From NCBI GenBank assembly GCA_963422385.1, contig OY729432.1:2480001-2544000 (forward strand): a DNA stretch of 64,000 nucleotides. The letters are read 5' to 3'. The stretch comes from JAJDTQ01 sp963422385 (GTDB lineage Bacteria; Desulfobacterota; Binatia; UBA9968; JAJDTQ01). How positions within the stretch are numbered: the first letter of the stretch is position 1; the number at the start of each line of letters is the position of its first letter. Made by a program: the position numbers and the translations under genes. Shown here in pieces: positions 8,159-17,489 of this stretch. The notes beneath the pieces were generated by a model. That model was not told the DNA's origin and ran no database searches. It saw only the letters and a program-made list of their open reading frames with translations.

Positions 8159-9556
8159 ATGGATTGGACCATCGAAGAGCTGGCGCGAGCCGCCAGGGGA
8201 ACCATCGTTCAGCGCGGGGCGGTGAGCCGGTTTGGCCTCATCAGCACGGATTCGCGGCTGGTGGAAAAGGACGGCGTGTTCGTGGCGCTCCGCGGGGAAA
8301 TGCGGGATGGACACGTATTCGTGCCTGAAGTGGTGCGCCGCGGAGGTGGGTGCCTGCTTGTGCAGCGAAGCATCGCCGGTCCGAAGCAGGTGTCGGTGAT
8401 TCGCGTGCGCGACACCCTCAAGGCCTTGGGCGACGTTGCCCACTTCCATCGTCAGAAGCTCGCGCCGCGGGTTCTGGCGATCACCGGCTCGAACGGAAAG
8501 ACGACGACCAGGGAGATGCTTTTCGCCATTCTTCAACGCGCGCGCATGGAAGATCGTCCGTTACGCGGCAAGGTGCTCAAGACCGAGGGCAACTACAACA
8601 ACCTGGTGGGTCTGCCGTTGACGCTGTTGCGGCTTCGGGGAAGGGAGCGCGCGGCGGTGGTGGAACTGGGCACCAATCGGCCGGGAGAGATCCGCCGGCT
8701 CACGGCCATCGCGAATCCGGACCTGGCCCTCATCACCTCGGTGGCCCCGGCGCACCTCTCCGGACTGGGCACCCTCGCCGGCGTGGCCCGGGAGAAGGGG
8801 GCGATCTTCCGGGGACTCGATCCGACAGGCACCGCGGTGGTCAATCTGGACGACGGCCGGGTCGTGCGCCAGAGCCGGGCCTTCCGGGGCCGGGTGGTCA
8901 CCTACGGCACCGGCGGTTTCGTGCGCGGCGAGGATCCGGAGATGCTGTCCGGGGGCCGGTGGCGGTTCAACCTCCGGGTGGGCCGGGTGCGGGAGCCGGT
9001 ACGGTTGCGCCTGTGCGGCGTGCACAACGTCCGGAACGCGGTAGGGGCGGCGGCCATGGCGCACGCGTTCGGAGCGGACGTGGCGGCCATTCGCGCGGGT
9101 CTCGAGGCGGTGCGGCCGGTGGCCATGCGCATGCAGTTGGAGCACTTGGACGGCATCGGCATCATCAACGACGCCTACAACGCCAATCCGGCTTCCATGG
9201 AAGCGGCGCTGGCGACGCTGAAGACGCTTCCGGGGCGCGGCCGGCGAGTGGCGGTGCTTGGCGACATGCTGGAAATGGGCACGGACGAGGCCGACTGCCA
9301 CCGCAAGCTCGGGGAAACCGCGGCCGGGAGCGGCGTGGACGCCCTCTATCTGTTGGGCCGCTTTGCCCGTGACATCCGGCAGGGGGCACTGGGGGCCGGC
9401 ATGGATCGGACCGCCGTACGGGTGTCCCGGACCCACCGGAAGCTGGCGTCGGAGTTGCGAGCCGAGCTTCGGAAGGGCGACTGGTTGCTCATCAAGGGTT
9501 CGCGGGGCTCAGCCATGGAAAAGGTGCTCGCGGCCATGAAGAACGAGGGGGCGTAA
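8159..9556 (+). CDS. murF: UDP-MurNAc-tripeptide-D-alanyl-D-alanine ligase
   Basis: Attaches D-Ala-D-Ala to the nucleotide tripeptide, the last cytoplasmic amino-acid step. The 465 residues contain the P-loop GSNGKTTTREM near 110, the ISTDSR N-terminal motif of MurE/F uridine binding, and NDAYNANPASM near 336. ATG 8159 gives the usual MDWTIEELA start 25 bp after murE; upstream codons in this frame run into murE and are not family-like. Confidence 0.96.
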   Translation: MDWTIEELARAARGTIVQRGAVSRFGLISTDSRLVEKDGVFVALRGEMRDGHVFVPEVVRRGGGCLLVQRSIAGPKQVSVIRVRDTLKALGDVAHFHRQKLAPRVLAITGSNGKTTTREMLFAILQRARMEDRPLRGKVLKTEGNYNNLVGLPLTLLRLRGRERAAVVELGTNRPGEIRRLTAIANPDLALITSVAPAHLSGLGTLAGVAREKGAIFRGLDPTGTAVVNLDDGRVVRQSRAFRGRVVTYGTGGFVRGEDPEMLSGGRWRFNLRVGRVREPVRLRLCGVHNVRNAVGAAAMAHAFGADVAAIRAGLEAVRPVAMRMQLEHLDGIGIINDAYNANPASMEAALATLKTLPGRGRRVAVLGDMLEMGTDEADCHRKLGETAAGSGVDALYLLGRFARDIRQGALGAGMDRTAVRVSRTHRKLASELRAELRKGDWLLIKGSRGSAMEKVLAAMKNEGA

Positions 9557-9560
9557 CGGC

Positions 9561-10637
9561 GTGCTTTATCTTCTGCTTTTTCCGCTGCATTCGACCTTTC
9601 CGGTCTTCAACGTGTTCCGCTACATCACGTTCCGCGCGGCCTTGGCGGCGCTCGTGTCGTTGCTGCTGTCGTTTGTCATCGGTCCGTACCTCATCCGCGC
9701 GCTCAAGCAGTGGCAAATCGGTCAGCCCATTCGAGAAGACGGTCCGGGCCGTCATGCCGCCAAGGCGGGCACGCCCACCATGGGGGGAATCCTGATCGTC
9801 CTGTCCCTGGTGCTGTCCACCGTGCTGGTGGGGGACGTCACCAACGTTTACGTGCTGGTGGCTCTGGGGGTGACCCTGGGATTCGCCGCCATCGGCTTCG
9901 TCGATGACTTTCTCAAGGTTCGCCGCGAGAGCAGCCGCGGACTGGGCATGTGGAGCAAGCTCCTCCCGCAGATGGCCGTGGCCGCGGCTGCGGCGGTGGT
10001 GCTGTTGCTGCAACCCGATTTCAGCAGCACGGTAGCTATTCCTTTCTTCAAGAACGTTCGGCCGGACTTCGGCATCTGGTACGTCCCCTTTGCGATGGTC
10101 GTGGTGGTGGGCGCCTCCAACGCGGTGAACCTCACCGACGGTCTGGATGGGCTCGCCATCGGCCCGGTGATGAACGCGGCGGCCGCCTACGCCCTCATCG
10201 CGTATCTCGCGGGCCACGTGAAGTTCGCCGAGTACCTGCAGATCCCCTATGTGTCCCGGGTCGGGGAGATGTCGGTGTTCTGCGCGGCGGTGGCGGCGGC
10301 GGGCCTGGGTTTTCTCTGGTTCAACACCTATCCCGCGCAGATGTTCATGGGCGACGTCGGCAGCCTGGGACTGGGGGCGGCCCTGGGGAGCGTCGCGGTC
10401 ATCAGCAAGAACGAGATCCTGCTGGTGGTGGTGGGGGGCGTTTTCGTGGTGGAGGCCGTGTCGGTGATCGTGCAGGTCGCCTCCTTCAAGCTGCGCGGCA
10501 AACGGGTCTTTCGCATGGCGCCGATCCACCATCACTACGAGCTCAAGGGATGGGCGGAACCGCAGATCATCGTGCGGTTCTGGATCGTTTCGATTATTTG
10601 CGCGCTGTTCGCGTTGAGCACGCTGAAACTGCGCTAG
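9561..10637 (+). CDS. mraY: Phospho-N-acetylmuramoyl-pentapeptide transferase
   Basis: Integral membrane enzyme that moves phospho-MurNAc-pentapeptide from UDP to undecaprenyl phosphate, giving lipid I. The 358 residues form about ten membrane segments. Mg-binding and catalytic motifs are present: DDFLK near 115, NLTDGLDGL near 190 and HHHYELKG near 323. GTG 9561 follows a GAGGGGG ribosome-binding site at the end of murF, 4 bp away. Confidence 0.97.
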   Translation: MLYLLLFPLHSTFPVFNVFRYITFRAALAALVSLLLSFVIGPYLIRALKQWQIGQPIREDGPGRHAAKAGTPTMGGILIVLSLVLSTVLVGDVTNVYVLVALGVTLGFAAIGFVDDFLKVRRESSRGLGMWSKLLPQMAVAAAAAVVLLLQPDFSSTVAIPFFKNVRPDFGIWYVPFAMVVVVGASNAVNLTDGLDGLAIGPVMNAAAAYALIAYLAGHVKFAEYLQIPYVSRVGEMSVFCAAVAAAGLGFLWFNTYPAQMFMGDVGSLGLGAALGSVAVISKNEILLVVVGGVFVVEAVSVIVQVASFKLRGKRVFRMAPIHHHYELKGWAEPQIIVRFWIVSIICALFALSTLKLR

Positions 10638-10711
10638 GGAATCCTGAAGTGAGTCCGAGGGGAGCGGCAAAGGCACGCAACGTGGAGCCGGCGACGAGTG
10701 GAAAACCGGTG

Positions 10712-12046
10712 ATGGAAATCGAGGGCAAAAAGATCCTGGTGTTGGGACTAGCCCGCACCGGCCTGGCGGTCGCCCGGTTTCTCGCGCATCGGGGAGCGCG
10801 GGTCGTGGGCGCCGACGCGCGCGAGGATGACGGAATGGGACCGGCCAGGACGGCTCTGACGCGGTTGTCCGCCCCCTGCCATCTCGGGCCGGAGGAGACG
10901 GCCTGGCTCGACGGCGTGGATGCGGTGGTTCCCAGCCCCGGAGTGCCACGGGAGAATACGCTGCTGGTGGAAGCCGCCCGTCGCGGCATCGAGGTGTTGA
11001 GCGAGATCGAGTTGGCGGCGCGGTTCAGCCGCATCCCCATGGTGGCCATCACCGGCACCAACGGAAAGACCACCACCACACGGCTTGTAGCCGGCATCCT
11101 CGAAGCCGCCGGGCTGCGCGTCTTCGCCGGCGGCAACATCGGCAAACCGCTGATCGAGTACGTGGACGGAACCTGGGACTGGGGCGTCGTGGAAGTGAGC
11201 AGCTTCCAGCTCGAATGGGTCCGGGATTTCCGGCCCCGCGTGGCCCTGTGTCTCAATCTCAGCGAGGACCATCTCGACCGCTACGACGGGCTGGCGAGCT
11301 ATGGCGCGGCCAAGGCCAGGATTTTCGCCGCCCAGCACCCGGACGACGTCGCGGTGCTGAACCGCGACGACCCGTGGGTATGGAGCTTGCGCCATGGACT
11401 GGGCCCCCGGGCGGTCTCCTTCGGCTGGTCGGAGGTAGATGAGGGGGCGTTCGCCACCGCGGACGCCATCGTCTGGCGCGGCCGTGGGGCCGAAGAGCGA
11501 TTTCCGCTGCGGGACCTCGGGCTGCGCGGGGTCCACAACGTCGAGAACGTCATGGCGGCGGTATGCGGCGCCAAGGCGGCAGGCGTCGAGGGACGCCACA
11601 TCCGGACGGCCGCCAAGCGGTTCCGGGGCATCGAGCACCGGCTGGAGTTCATCCGGGATCTCGACGGGGCGCGGTACTTCAATGACTCCAAGGGCACCAA
11701 CGTCGGCGCCGTTCAGAAGTCCCTGGCCAGCTTCGACCGCCCCATCGTGCTGATCGCCGGCGGGGTCCACAAGGGCGGCAGCTACCGGGGTCTGGAACCG
11801 CTGGTCCGGGAGCGGGTGCGCAAGCTGATCCTGTTGGGTGAGGCCGCGGGGGTCATGAAAGACGCCTTGGGAGCGTTGACCGCCACCTTGGTGGTGGCGG
11901 ATCTGCCCGAGGCGGTTCGCGAGGCGCGGGCCGCCGCCCATATCGGAGACGTGGTGCTGTTATCGCCGGCGTGCTCGAGTTTCGACATGTTCGAGAACTA
12001 CGCCGAACGCGGCCGCGTGTTCAAGGAACTGGTGCAAGCCCTGTGA
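10712..12046 (+). CDS. murD: UDP-N-acetylmuramoylalanine-D-glutamate ligase
   Basis: Adds D-glutamate to UDP-MurNAc-L-Ala. The 444 residues begin with the Rossmann-type KKILVLGLARTG, then show the P-loop GTNGKTTTTRL near 115, the EVSSFQLEW motif and the FNDSKGTN motif. ATG 10712 places the nucleotide-binding motif at the usual distance from the N terminus. A GTG at 10649 with AGGGA upstream would add 21 residues and is a real alternative. Confidence 0.95.
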   Translation: MEIEGKKILVLGLARTGLAVARFLAHRGARVVGADAREDDGMGPARTALTRLSAPCHLGPEETAWLDGVDAVVPSPGVPRENTLLVEAARRGIEVLSEIELAARFSRIPMVAITGTNGKTTTTRLVAGILEAAGLRVFAGGNIGKPLIEYVDGTWDWGVVEVSSFQLEWVRDFRPRVALCLNLSEDHLDRYDGLASYGAAKARIFAAQHPDDVAVLNRDDPWVWSLRHGLGPRAVSFGWSEVDEGAFATADAIVWRGRGAEERFPLRDLGLRGVHNVENVMAAVCGAKAAGVEGRHIRTAAKRFRGIEHRLEFIRDLDGARYFNDSKGTNVGAVQKSLASFDRPIVLIAGGVHKGGSYRGLEPLVRERVRKLILLGEAAGVMKDALGALTATLVVADLPEAVREARAAAHIGDVVLLSPACSSFDMFENYAERGRVFKELVQAL

Positions 12047-13149
12047 GTGGGATTCGCAACGTGGACCGGTGGATGCTCGTGAGCCTGATGGCGCTGCTCT
12101 CCATCGGCGTCACCATGGTGCTGAACACCAGCTACCTCTTTTCCCTGGAACGTTTCGGCGACGGCACCTATCTCTTCCGCAGGCAGTTGACGGCCGCGGG
12201 CCTCGGCGTGCTGGGCCTCTCCCTGGCCTTGTTGGTGCCGCCGTCGGCCTATCGGCGCCTGGCCGGACCGCTGCTCATCGTCACGGTGATCGCTCTGGTG
12301 TTGGTGCTGGTGCCGGACGTCGGGGTGGTCCGTGGCGGCGCCCATCGTTGGCTGGGCGTGCCTCCCTTCGTGTTCCAGCCCTCGGAACCGGCCAAGGTCA
12401 CCTTCGTGCTGTACCTGGCTTACAGCCTTTCCAGGAGAGCCGACCGGCTGGACGGCTTCCTGTCCGGGATTCTGCCCCCGTTGCTGGTGGCCGGGGTTTT
12501 CGTGGCGCTCTTGCTCGCGGAGCCGGATTTCGGCTCGGCGTTCATCCTCGCCGTCATCACCATGGCCATGCTGTTCGTCGCCGGGAGCCAAGTGAAGCAT
12601 CTGGCCTGCGTAGCGCTGGCGGCGCTTCCGGCGGGAGTCCTCCTCATCATGTCCGCCGACTACCGGGTGAGGCGGCTGTTGGCCTTTCTGGACCCCTGGA
12701 GCGATTCCGCCAACAGCGGTTTTCAGATCATCCAATCCTACATCGCCTTCGGCTCCGGCCAGTTGTGGGGCCGGGGTTTGGGACAGAGCCGGCAGAAGCT
12801 CCTCTACCTGCCGGAAGCGCACACGGACTTCATCTACTCCGTGATTGGCGAGGAGCTGGGCTTGTGGGGCGCGCTGCTGGTTGTGGGGCTCTTCGGCATC
12901 CTGTTGTTTCGCGGCATGCGGCTGGCCCTGGAAAGCGGAGACTCCTTTACCCGGTTGATGGTGTTCGGCCTCACCATGCTCCTGGGGCTTCAGGCGCTGG
13001 TCCACATGAGCGTGGTCATGGGCCTGGTGCCCACCAAGGGGCTGGTGCTGCCGTTCGTCAGCTACGGCGGCTCGGCCCTGGTGGTTCACTTGACGGTCGC
13101 GGGGATGCTCCTGGGCGTTTCCTGGCGGAGGGCCCGGCCATGCGACTGA
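12043..13149 (+). CDS. ftsW: Septal peptidoglycan glycosyltransferase FtsW
   Basis: SEDS-family polymerase working with FtsI at the septum. The 368-residue protein has about ten membrane helices. Family signatures are RRQLTAAGLG near residue 45, VFQPSEPAKV, SYIAFGSGQLWGRGLG, the AHTDFIYSVIGEELG motif, and a C-terminal GLVLPFVSYGGSAL. GTG 12043 overlaps the murD stop as GTGA; GTG 12061 is a shorter alternative. Confidence 0.96.
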   Translation: MSGIRNVDRWMLVSLMALLSIGVTMVLNTSYLFSLERFGDGTYLFRRQLTAAGLGVLGLSLALLVPPSAYRRLAGPLLIVTVIALVLVLVPDVGVVRGGAHRWLGVPPFVFQPSEPAKVTFVLYLAYSLSRRADRLDGFLSGILPPLLVAGVFVALLLAEPDFGSAFILAVITMAMLFVAGSQVKHLACVALAALPAGVLLIMSADYRVRRLLAFLDPWSDSANSGFQIIQSYIAFGSGQLWGRGLGQSRQKLLYLPEAHTDFIYSVIGEELGLWGALLVVGLFGILLFRGMRLALESGDSFTRLMVFGLTMLLGLQALVHMSVVMGLVPTKGLVLPFVSYGGSALVVHLTVAGMLLGVSWRRARPCD

Positions 13150-14213
13150 TCGTGGCCGGCGGCGGCACCGGCGGACATCTCTTTCCCGGCCTCGCGGTGG
13201 CGCGGGAATTTTGCCGGCGGAACGGAGATGTCCGCATTCTTTTCGTGGGCAGCCGGTGGGGCATCGAGAGCCGGGTCATCCCGGACACCGGGTTTCCGCT
13301 GGAGCTGTTGCCCATTCGCGGCCTCAAGGGACGAGGTCTCAAGGGACTGCTGGAGGGCCTCTACGGAATACCCGTGAGCCTGTGGCGCTCGCGCGCGATC
13401 ATCCGCCGTTTCGATCCTCAATGCATCATCGGGCTCGGGGGCTACGCCTCGGCTCCGCTGCTGCTGGCCGGGGTCTCACGGCGCATCCGCTGCGCCGTCC
13501 TGGAACAGAACCTGCGCCCCGGACTCACCAACCGCATTCTGGGACGGCTGGTGGACCGGATCTTCACGAGCTTCCGGGAGAGCGTCGACTATTTCCCCCC
13601 GGCCAAGGTCGTGCTGACCGGCACGCCGGTGCGTTGGGGCAGGCTCCCCGAGCTGGACCGGGACGGCCGTTTCCATCTGCTTGTCTTCGGCGGCAGCGCG
13701 GGCGCGCACCGGATCAACGAGACGGTCCCTGGCGCGTTGGCGCACCTGGGGGATGCCGCGGCCGGGTTCCGGGTCACGCATCAGACCGGGCGCGCGGACG
13801 AGGAGATGGTGAGAAAGGGTTACGAGTCGCTCCCGTGCGAGGCGGAGGTGCTGCCCTTCATCGACCGGATGGACAGCGCGTACGCGACGGCCGATCTGGT
13901 GATCTGCCGGGCCGGGGCCTCGACTCTGTCGGAACTGACCGTCTTCGGCAAGCCCTCGGTGCTGATCCCGTATCCGTACGCGGCCCACGATCATCAACGG
14001 CTCAACGCGCTGGCGCTCAAGGGAGCCGGCGGCGCCGAGGTGATCGTGGAGCAGGAGTTGACGCCTCCGGGCCTGGCCGAGACCATCCGCGCGCTCCATG
14101 GAGACGCGGCGCTGCGAAACGCCATGGGTCGCGCCGCCGCGGGGCTGGCCCGGGAAGATGCGGCCGAACGAATCGTGGACGAGTGCCATGCCCTCGTCCA
14201 CGGGTGGTCATGA
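13140..14213 (+). CDS. murG: UDP-GlcNAc-undecaprenyl-PP-MurNAc-pentapeptide GlcNAc transferase
   Basis: Converts lipid I to lipid II at the inner face of the membrane. GT28 family, 357 residues. The N-terminal glycine loop GGGTGGHLFPGLAVA, a second glycine-rich loop GGSAGAHRIN, and the UDP-GlcNAc binding stretch RAGASTLSEL...PSVLIPYPYA with DHQ are all present. The start overlaps the end of ftsW by 10 bp and gives exactly the family N terminus MRLIVAGGGTGGH. Confidence 0.97.
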   Translation: MRLIVAGGGTGGHLFPGLAVAREFCRRNGDVRILFVGSRWGIESRVIPDTGFPLELLPIRGLKGRGLKGLLEGLYGIPVSLWRSRAIIRRFDPQCIIGLGGYASAPLLLAGVSRRIRCAVLEQNLRPGLTNRILGRLVDRIFTSFRESVDYFPPAKVVLTGTPVRWGRLPELDRDGRFHLLVFGGSAGAHRINETVPGALAHLGDAAAGFRVTHQTGRADEEMVRKGYESLPCEAEVLPFIDRMDSAYATADLVICRAGASTLSELTVFGKPSVLIPYPYAAHDHQRLNALALKGAGGAEVIVEQELTPPGLAETIRALHGDAALRNAMGRAAAGLAREDAAERIVDECHALVHGWS

Positions 14214-15607
14214 TGGTCCCAGGGACTTTCGAAAGACGCCACCGCGTGCACTTCGTCGGCATCGGCGGCGTCGGCATGAGCGGCATCGCGGAGATTTTGC
14301 TGAATCTGGGCTACGAAACAAGCGGCTCCGATCTTCAGGAGAACGACGCCACGCGCCGGTTGCGGTCCCTCGGGGCGGAGGTCCACATCGGCCACGATGC
14401 CGCCAACCTCGCCGAGGCCCTCTCCGTGGTGGTGATCTCCACCGCGGTGAAGTTCTCCAACCCGGAGGTGACGGCGGCCAGGGAGCGACGGATCCCGGTG
14501 ATTCCGCGGGCCGAGATGCTCGCGGAGCTCATGCGCATGAAGCACGGCATCGCGGTGGCGGGAAGCCATGGAAAGACTACCACCACGTCGATGATCGGCC
14601 ACGTCCTGACCGCGGTGGATATGGACCCGACCCTGGTCATCGGCGGCCGGGTGAGATCCCTGGCCGGCAACGCGCAGATGGGCCGGGGCGATATTCTGGT
14701 GGCCGAGGCCGACGAGAGCGACGGGACGTTTCTGCTGCTGTCGCCGGCGGTGGCGGTGGTGACCAACATCGACCGTGAGCACATCGAGTACTATGGCGCC
14801 ACGGAAGGGCTGGCGGACGCGTTCCTGAAGTTCATCAACAAGGTGCCCTTCTATGGAGTCGCGGTGCTCTGCCTCGACCATCCGACGGTCCGTGGTTTGA
14901 TGCCCCGGGTGCGAAAGCGGGTGGTTACCTATGGCCTTTCGGGGGACGCGGACTTCAGCGCCAGGTGCGTTCGGACCCGGCAGATGGAGTCGACGTTCTC
15001 TGTCGTGCACCGCGGTCAGGCGCTGGGGCCGGTAACGTTGCCCATGCCGGGACGGCACAGCGTGGCCAACGCCCTGGCGGCCATTGCCGTGGCCGCGGAA
15101 CTGGGTATCGACTTCGCCGCCGCGGCGTCGGCGCTGGGAGCTTTCGCCGGCGTCCATCGCCGGTCGGAGATCAAGGGAGAGGCGGCCGGGGTGCTGGTCA
15201 TGGATGACTACGGACACCATCCCACGGAGATCGAGACCACCCTGCAGGCCATCACGGAGGGTTGGGGGCGGCCCCTGACGGTGGTGTTTCAGCCACACCG
15301 TTACAGCCGCACGAAGGACCTCTTCGAGGACTTCGTCTCGGCGTTCGACCGGGCCCATCGGTTGATCGTCACGGACATCTACGCCGCCGGAGAGGACCCC
15401 GTACCCGGAACCAGCGGTGAGGAATTGTACCGTGCCATCAGGCGCCGGGGTCACATGGACGTGGAGTTCGTTGCCGCCAAGGAGGACGTGGCCGGCGGGT
15501 TGCTGCCGCGCCTTGCGGACGGAGACATGGTGCTCACCCTCGGGGCCGGGGATATCTGCCAGGTTGGGGAGTCACTGCTTGAGTCCTTGCGGGAACGAAG
15601 GCAATGA
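14210..15607 (+). CDS. murC: UDP-N-acetylmuramate-L-alanine ligase
   Basis: First Mur ligase, adds L-alanine to UDP-MurNAc. The 465 residues start with RHRVHFVGIGGVGMSGIAE, a dinucleotide-like fold. The P-loop GSHGKTTTTSM lies near 118, followed by the EADESDGTF and DDYGHHPTEIE motifs that define MurC. It starts at ATG 14210, overlapping the murG stop as ATGA. Confidence 0.97.
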   Translation: MMVPGTFERRHRVHFVGIGGVGMSGIAEILLNLGYETSGSDLQENDATRRLRSLGAEVHIGHDAANLAEALSVVVISTAVKFSNPEVTAARERRIPVIPRAEMLAELMRMKHGIAVAGSHGKTTTTSMIGHVLTAVDMDPTLVIGGRVRSLAGNAQMGRGDILVAEADESDGTFLLLSPAVAVVTNIDREHIEYYGATEGLADAFLKFINKVPFYGVAVLCLDHPTVRGLMPRVRKRVVTYGLSGDADFSARCVRTRQMESTFSVVHRGQALGPVTLPMPGRHSVANALAAIAVAAELGIDFAAAASALGAFAGVHRRSEIKGEAAGVLVMDDYGHHPTEIETTLQAITEGWGRPLTVVFQPHRYSRTKDLFEDFVSAFDRAHRLIVTDIYAAGEDPVPGTSGEELYRAIRRRGHMDVEFVAAKEDVAGGLLPRLADGDMVLTLGAGDICQVGESLLESLRERRQ

Positions 15608-16518
15608 CCACCGACCGGTTGACCACGGAGCTGACCGGCATCGCCGGTGTGGCGGTGAGGATGCGCGAGCCGTTGGCCCGCTACACATCCTTCAAGGTCG
15701 GCGGACCCGCGGACTATTTTGTCGAGGCGACTACGGTCCGCGGTCTGACCGCCTGCCTGAGGGTCATGGAGGGTCATGGAGTGCCGGTCCTGCTGCTGGG
15801 CAACGGCAGCAATCTGCTGGTGAGCGATCAGGGTGTGCGCGGGGCCGTGCTGCGGTTGCGAGGCGAGTTTCGCAGGGTGCGTTGGCACGATTCCGGAGCC
15901 GAGGTGGGTGCCGCCCATGCGGTGAGCCGGCTGGTGCGGGAGGCCGTGCGCCGCGGCTGGGGCGGACTGGAGTTCGCCGAAGGGATTCCCGGCAGCGTGG
16001 GCGGCTCCCTGGTGATGAATGCCGGAGCCTATGGATCGGAAATGGAGCGGGTGGTGCACAGGGTTGACGCGGTGACCGCGGCCGGCGAGGCGCTGGCTCT
16101 CGGACGCGAGGAACTGCGGTTCTCCTATCGGGAGACGCGCCTGCCCAAGGGCGCCGTCGTCACCCGCGTGGGCATGGCGCTGACGCCGGAGACGCCCGAG
16201 ACGGCGGATGCACGCATGCGCGCCATCATGGCGCGGCGCAAGGAGAGTCAACCGTCTGGCCATCCGAACTTCGGATCGGTGTTCCGCAATCCACCGGGCG
16301 ACCACGCCGGAAGGCTGATCGAGGCGTCGGGGCTCAAGGGCCTGCGCGTGGGGGACGCCGAGGTCTCCCGGCGGCACGCGAACTTCATCGTCAATCGCGG
16401 CGGTGCCCGGGCTCAGGACGTCAGACGGCTGATCGAGCGGGTGTGCAGCGAGGTGGAGAGCCGGTTTTCGGTAACGTTGCAAACCGAGGTCCGGTTTGCC
16501 GGCAAGTGGCCGCAATGA
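15604..16518 (+). CDS. murB: UDP-N-acetylenolpyruvoylglucosamine reductase
   Basis: FAD- and NADPH-dependent reduction of enolpyruvyl-UDP-GlcNAc to UDP-MurNAc. 304 residues, type II MurB length. Motifs: YTSFKVGGPADYF, LGNGSNLLVSDQGVRG (FAD binding), GIPGSVGGSLVMNAGAYG, and NPPGDHAGRLIEASGLKG near the catalytic centre. ATG 15604 overlaps the murC stop as ATGA. A short in-frame tandem duplication near residues 55-60 (MEGHG repeated at DNA level) looks harmless. Confidence 0.97.
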   Translation: MTTDRLTTELTGIAGVAVRMREPLARYTSFKVGGPADYFVEATTVRGLTACLRVMEGHGVPVLLLGNGSNLLVSDQGVRGAVLRLRGEFRRVRWHDSGAEVGAAHAVSRLVREAVRRGWGGLEFAEGIPGSVGGSLVMNAGAYGSEMERVVHRVDAVTAAGEALALGREELRFSYRETRLPKGAVVTRVGMALTPETPETADARMRAIMARRKESQPSGHPNFGSVFRNPPGDHAGRLIEASGLKGLRVGDAEVSRRHANFIVNRGGARAQDVRRLIERVCSEVESRFSVTLQTEVRFAGKWPQ

Positions 16519-17489
16519 GCACGTCATCGGGAACCCATCGGAACCGGCGGGTGGGCGTGCTGTACGGCGGTCCGTCGGCGGAAAGGGAAGTGTCGCTGGT
16601 GTCGGGCAGGGAGGTCGCCGACGCCTTGCGGCAACGGGGCTACAAGGGGGTATCTCTCATCGATGTGGGGCCGGACCTGCCGGCCCAACTCCGAAAGCGG
16701 CGGATCAACGTGGTCTTCAACGCACTGCACGGCAAGATCGGTGAGGACGGTTGCGTCCAGGGACTGCTGGAGGTCATGGGGATCCCCTATACCGGCTCGG
16801 GTGTGACCGCCTCGGCGCTGTGCATGGACAAGGTGCTGGCCAAGGAGGTTCTGAGCCGTAACCGCATTCTCACTCCGCCGTATCAGGTGTTGGCGGGAGA
16901 CGGAAACACGAAGACGAAGCTCCGGTTGCCTGTAGTGGTGAAGCCGCGGTCCGAAGGGTCCTCCATCGGAGTCACCATCGTGCGCCGGCAAAGGGACATG
17001 GCCCCGGCCGTGCACGAGGCATGTCGAGCGGACCGGGATGCCCTGGTGGAGCAATACGTGCCCGGGAAGGAGATCACGGTGGGAATCCTGAACGGCGAGG
17101 CTCTCGGGGTCACCGAGATCAGGCCGGTGAAGGGCTTTTACGACTTCAAGACCAAGTACACCTCCGGCATGGCTTCCCATGTCTTTCCGGCGCCCTTGCC
17201 CGGCGCCCTCTATCGCAAGGCCATGCGGCTGGGCGCCCGGGCCTGTGCCGTGCTGGGTTGCGAAGGGGCGCCGCGGGTGGACTTCCGTATCTCGCCGGAA
17301 CAGCGGCTGTACGCGCTCGAGGTCAACACGCTTCCGGGGATGACTCCCCTGAGTCTGTTGCCCGAAATCGCCGCGGGGGTCGGCATCGACTTCGGGAACC
17401 TGGTTGAGCGGATTCTCGACCGGGCGGCGCTGAAGAATGGCGCGGCCCGTCCGGCGGCCTCGTTGCCGAGGGAAGCGGGCAATGGGTAG
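16515..17489 (+). CDS. ddl: D-alanine-D-alanine ligase
   Basis: ATP-grasp enzyme making D-Ala-D-Ala for MurF. 324 residues. The N terminus VGVLYGGPSAEREVSL is diagnostic, the lid and Mg-binding parts KPRSEGSSIGV and EVNTLPGMTPLSLLP are intact, and YDFKTKYTSG covers the omega-loop tyrosine region. ATG 16515 overlaps the murB stop as ATGA. Confidence 0.96.
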   Translation: MSTSSGTHRNRRVGVLYGGPSAEREVSLVSGREVADALRQRGYKGVSLIDVGPDLPAQLRKRRINVVFNALHGKIGEDGCVQGLLEVMGIPYTGSGVTASALCMDKVLAKEVLSRNRILTPPYQVLAGDGNTKTKLRLPVVVKPRSEGSSIGVTIVRRQRDMAPAVHEACRADRDALVEQYVPGKEITVGILNGEALGVTEIRPVKGFYDFKTKYTSGMASHVFPAPLPGALYRKAMRLGARACAVLGCEGAPRVDFRISPEQRLYALEVNTLPGMTPLSLLPEIAAGVGIDFGNLVERILDRAALKNGAARPAASLPREAGNG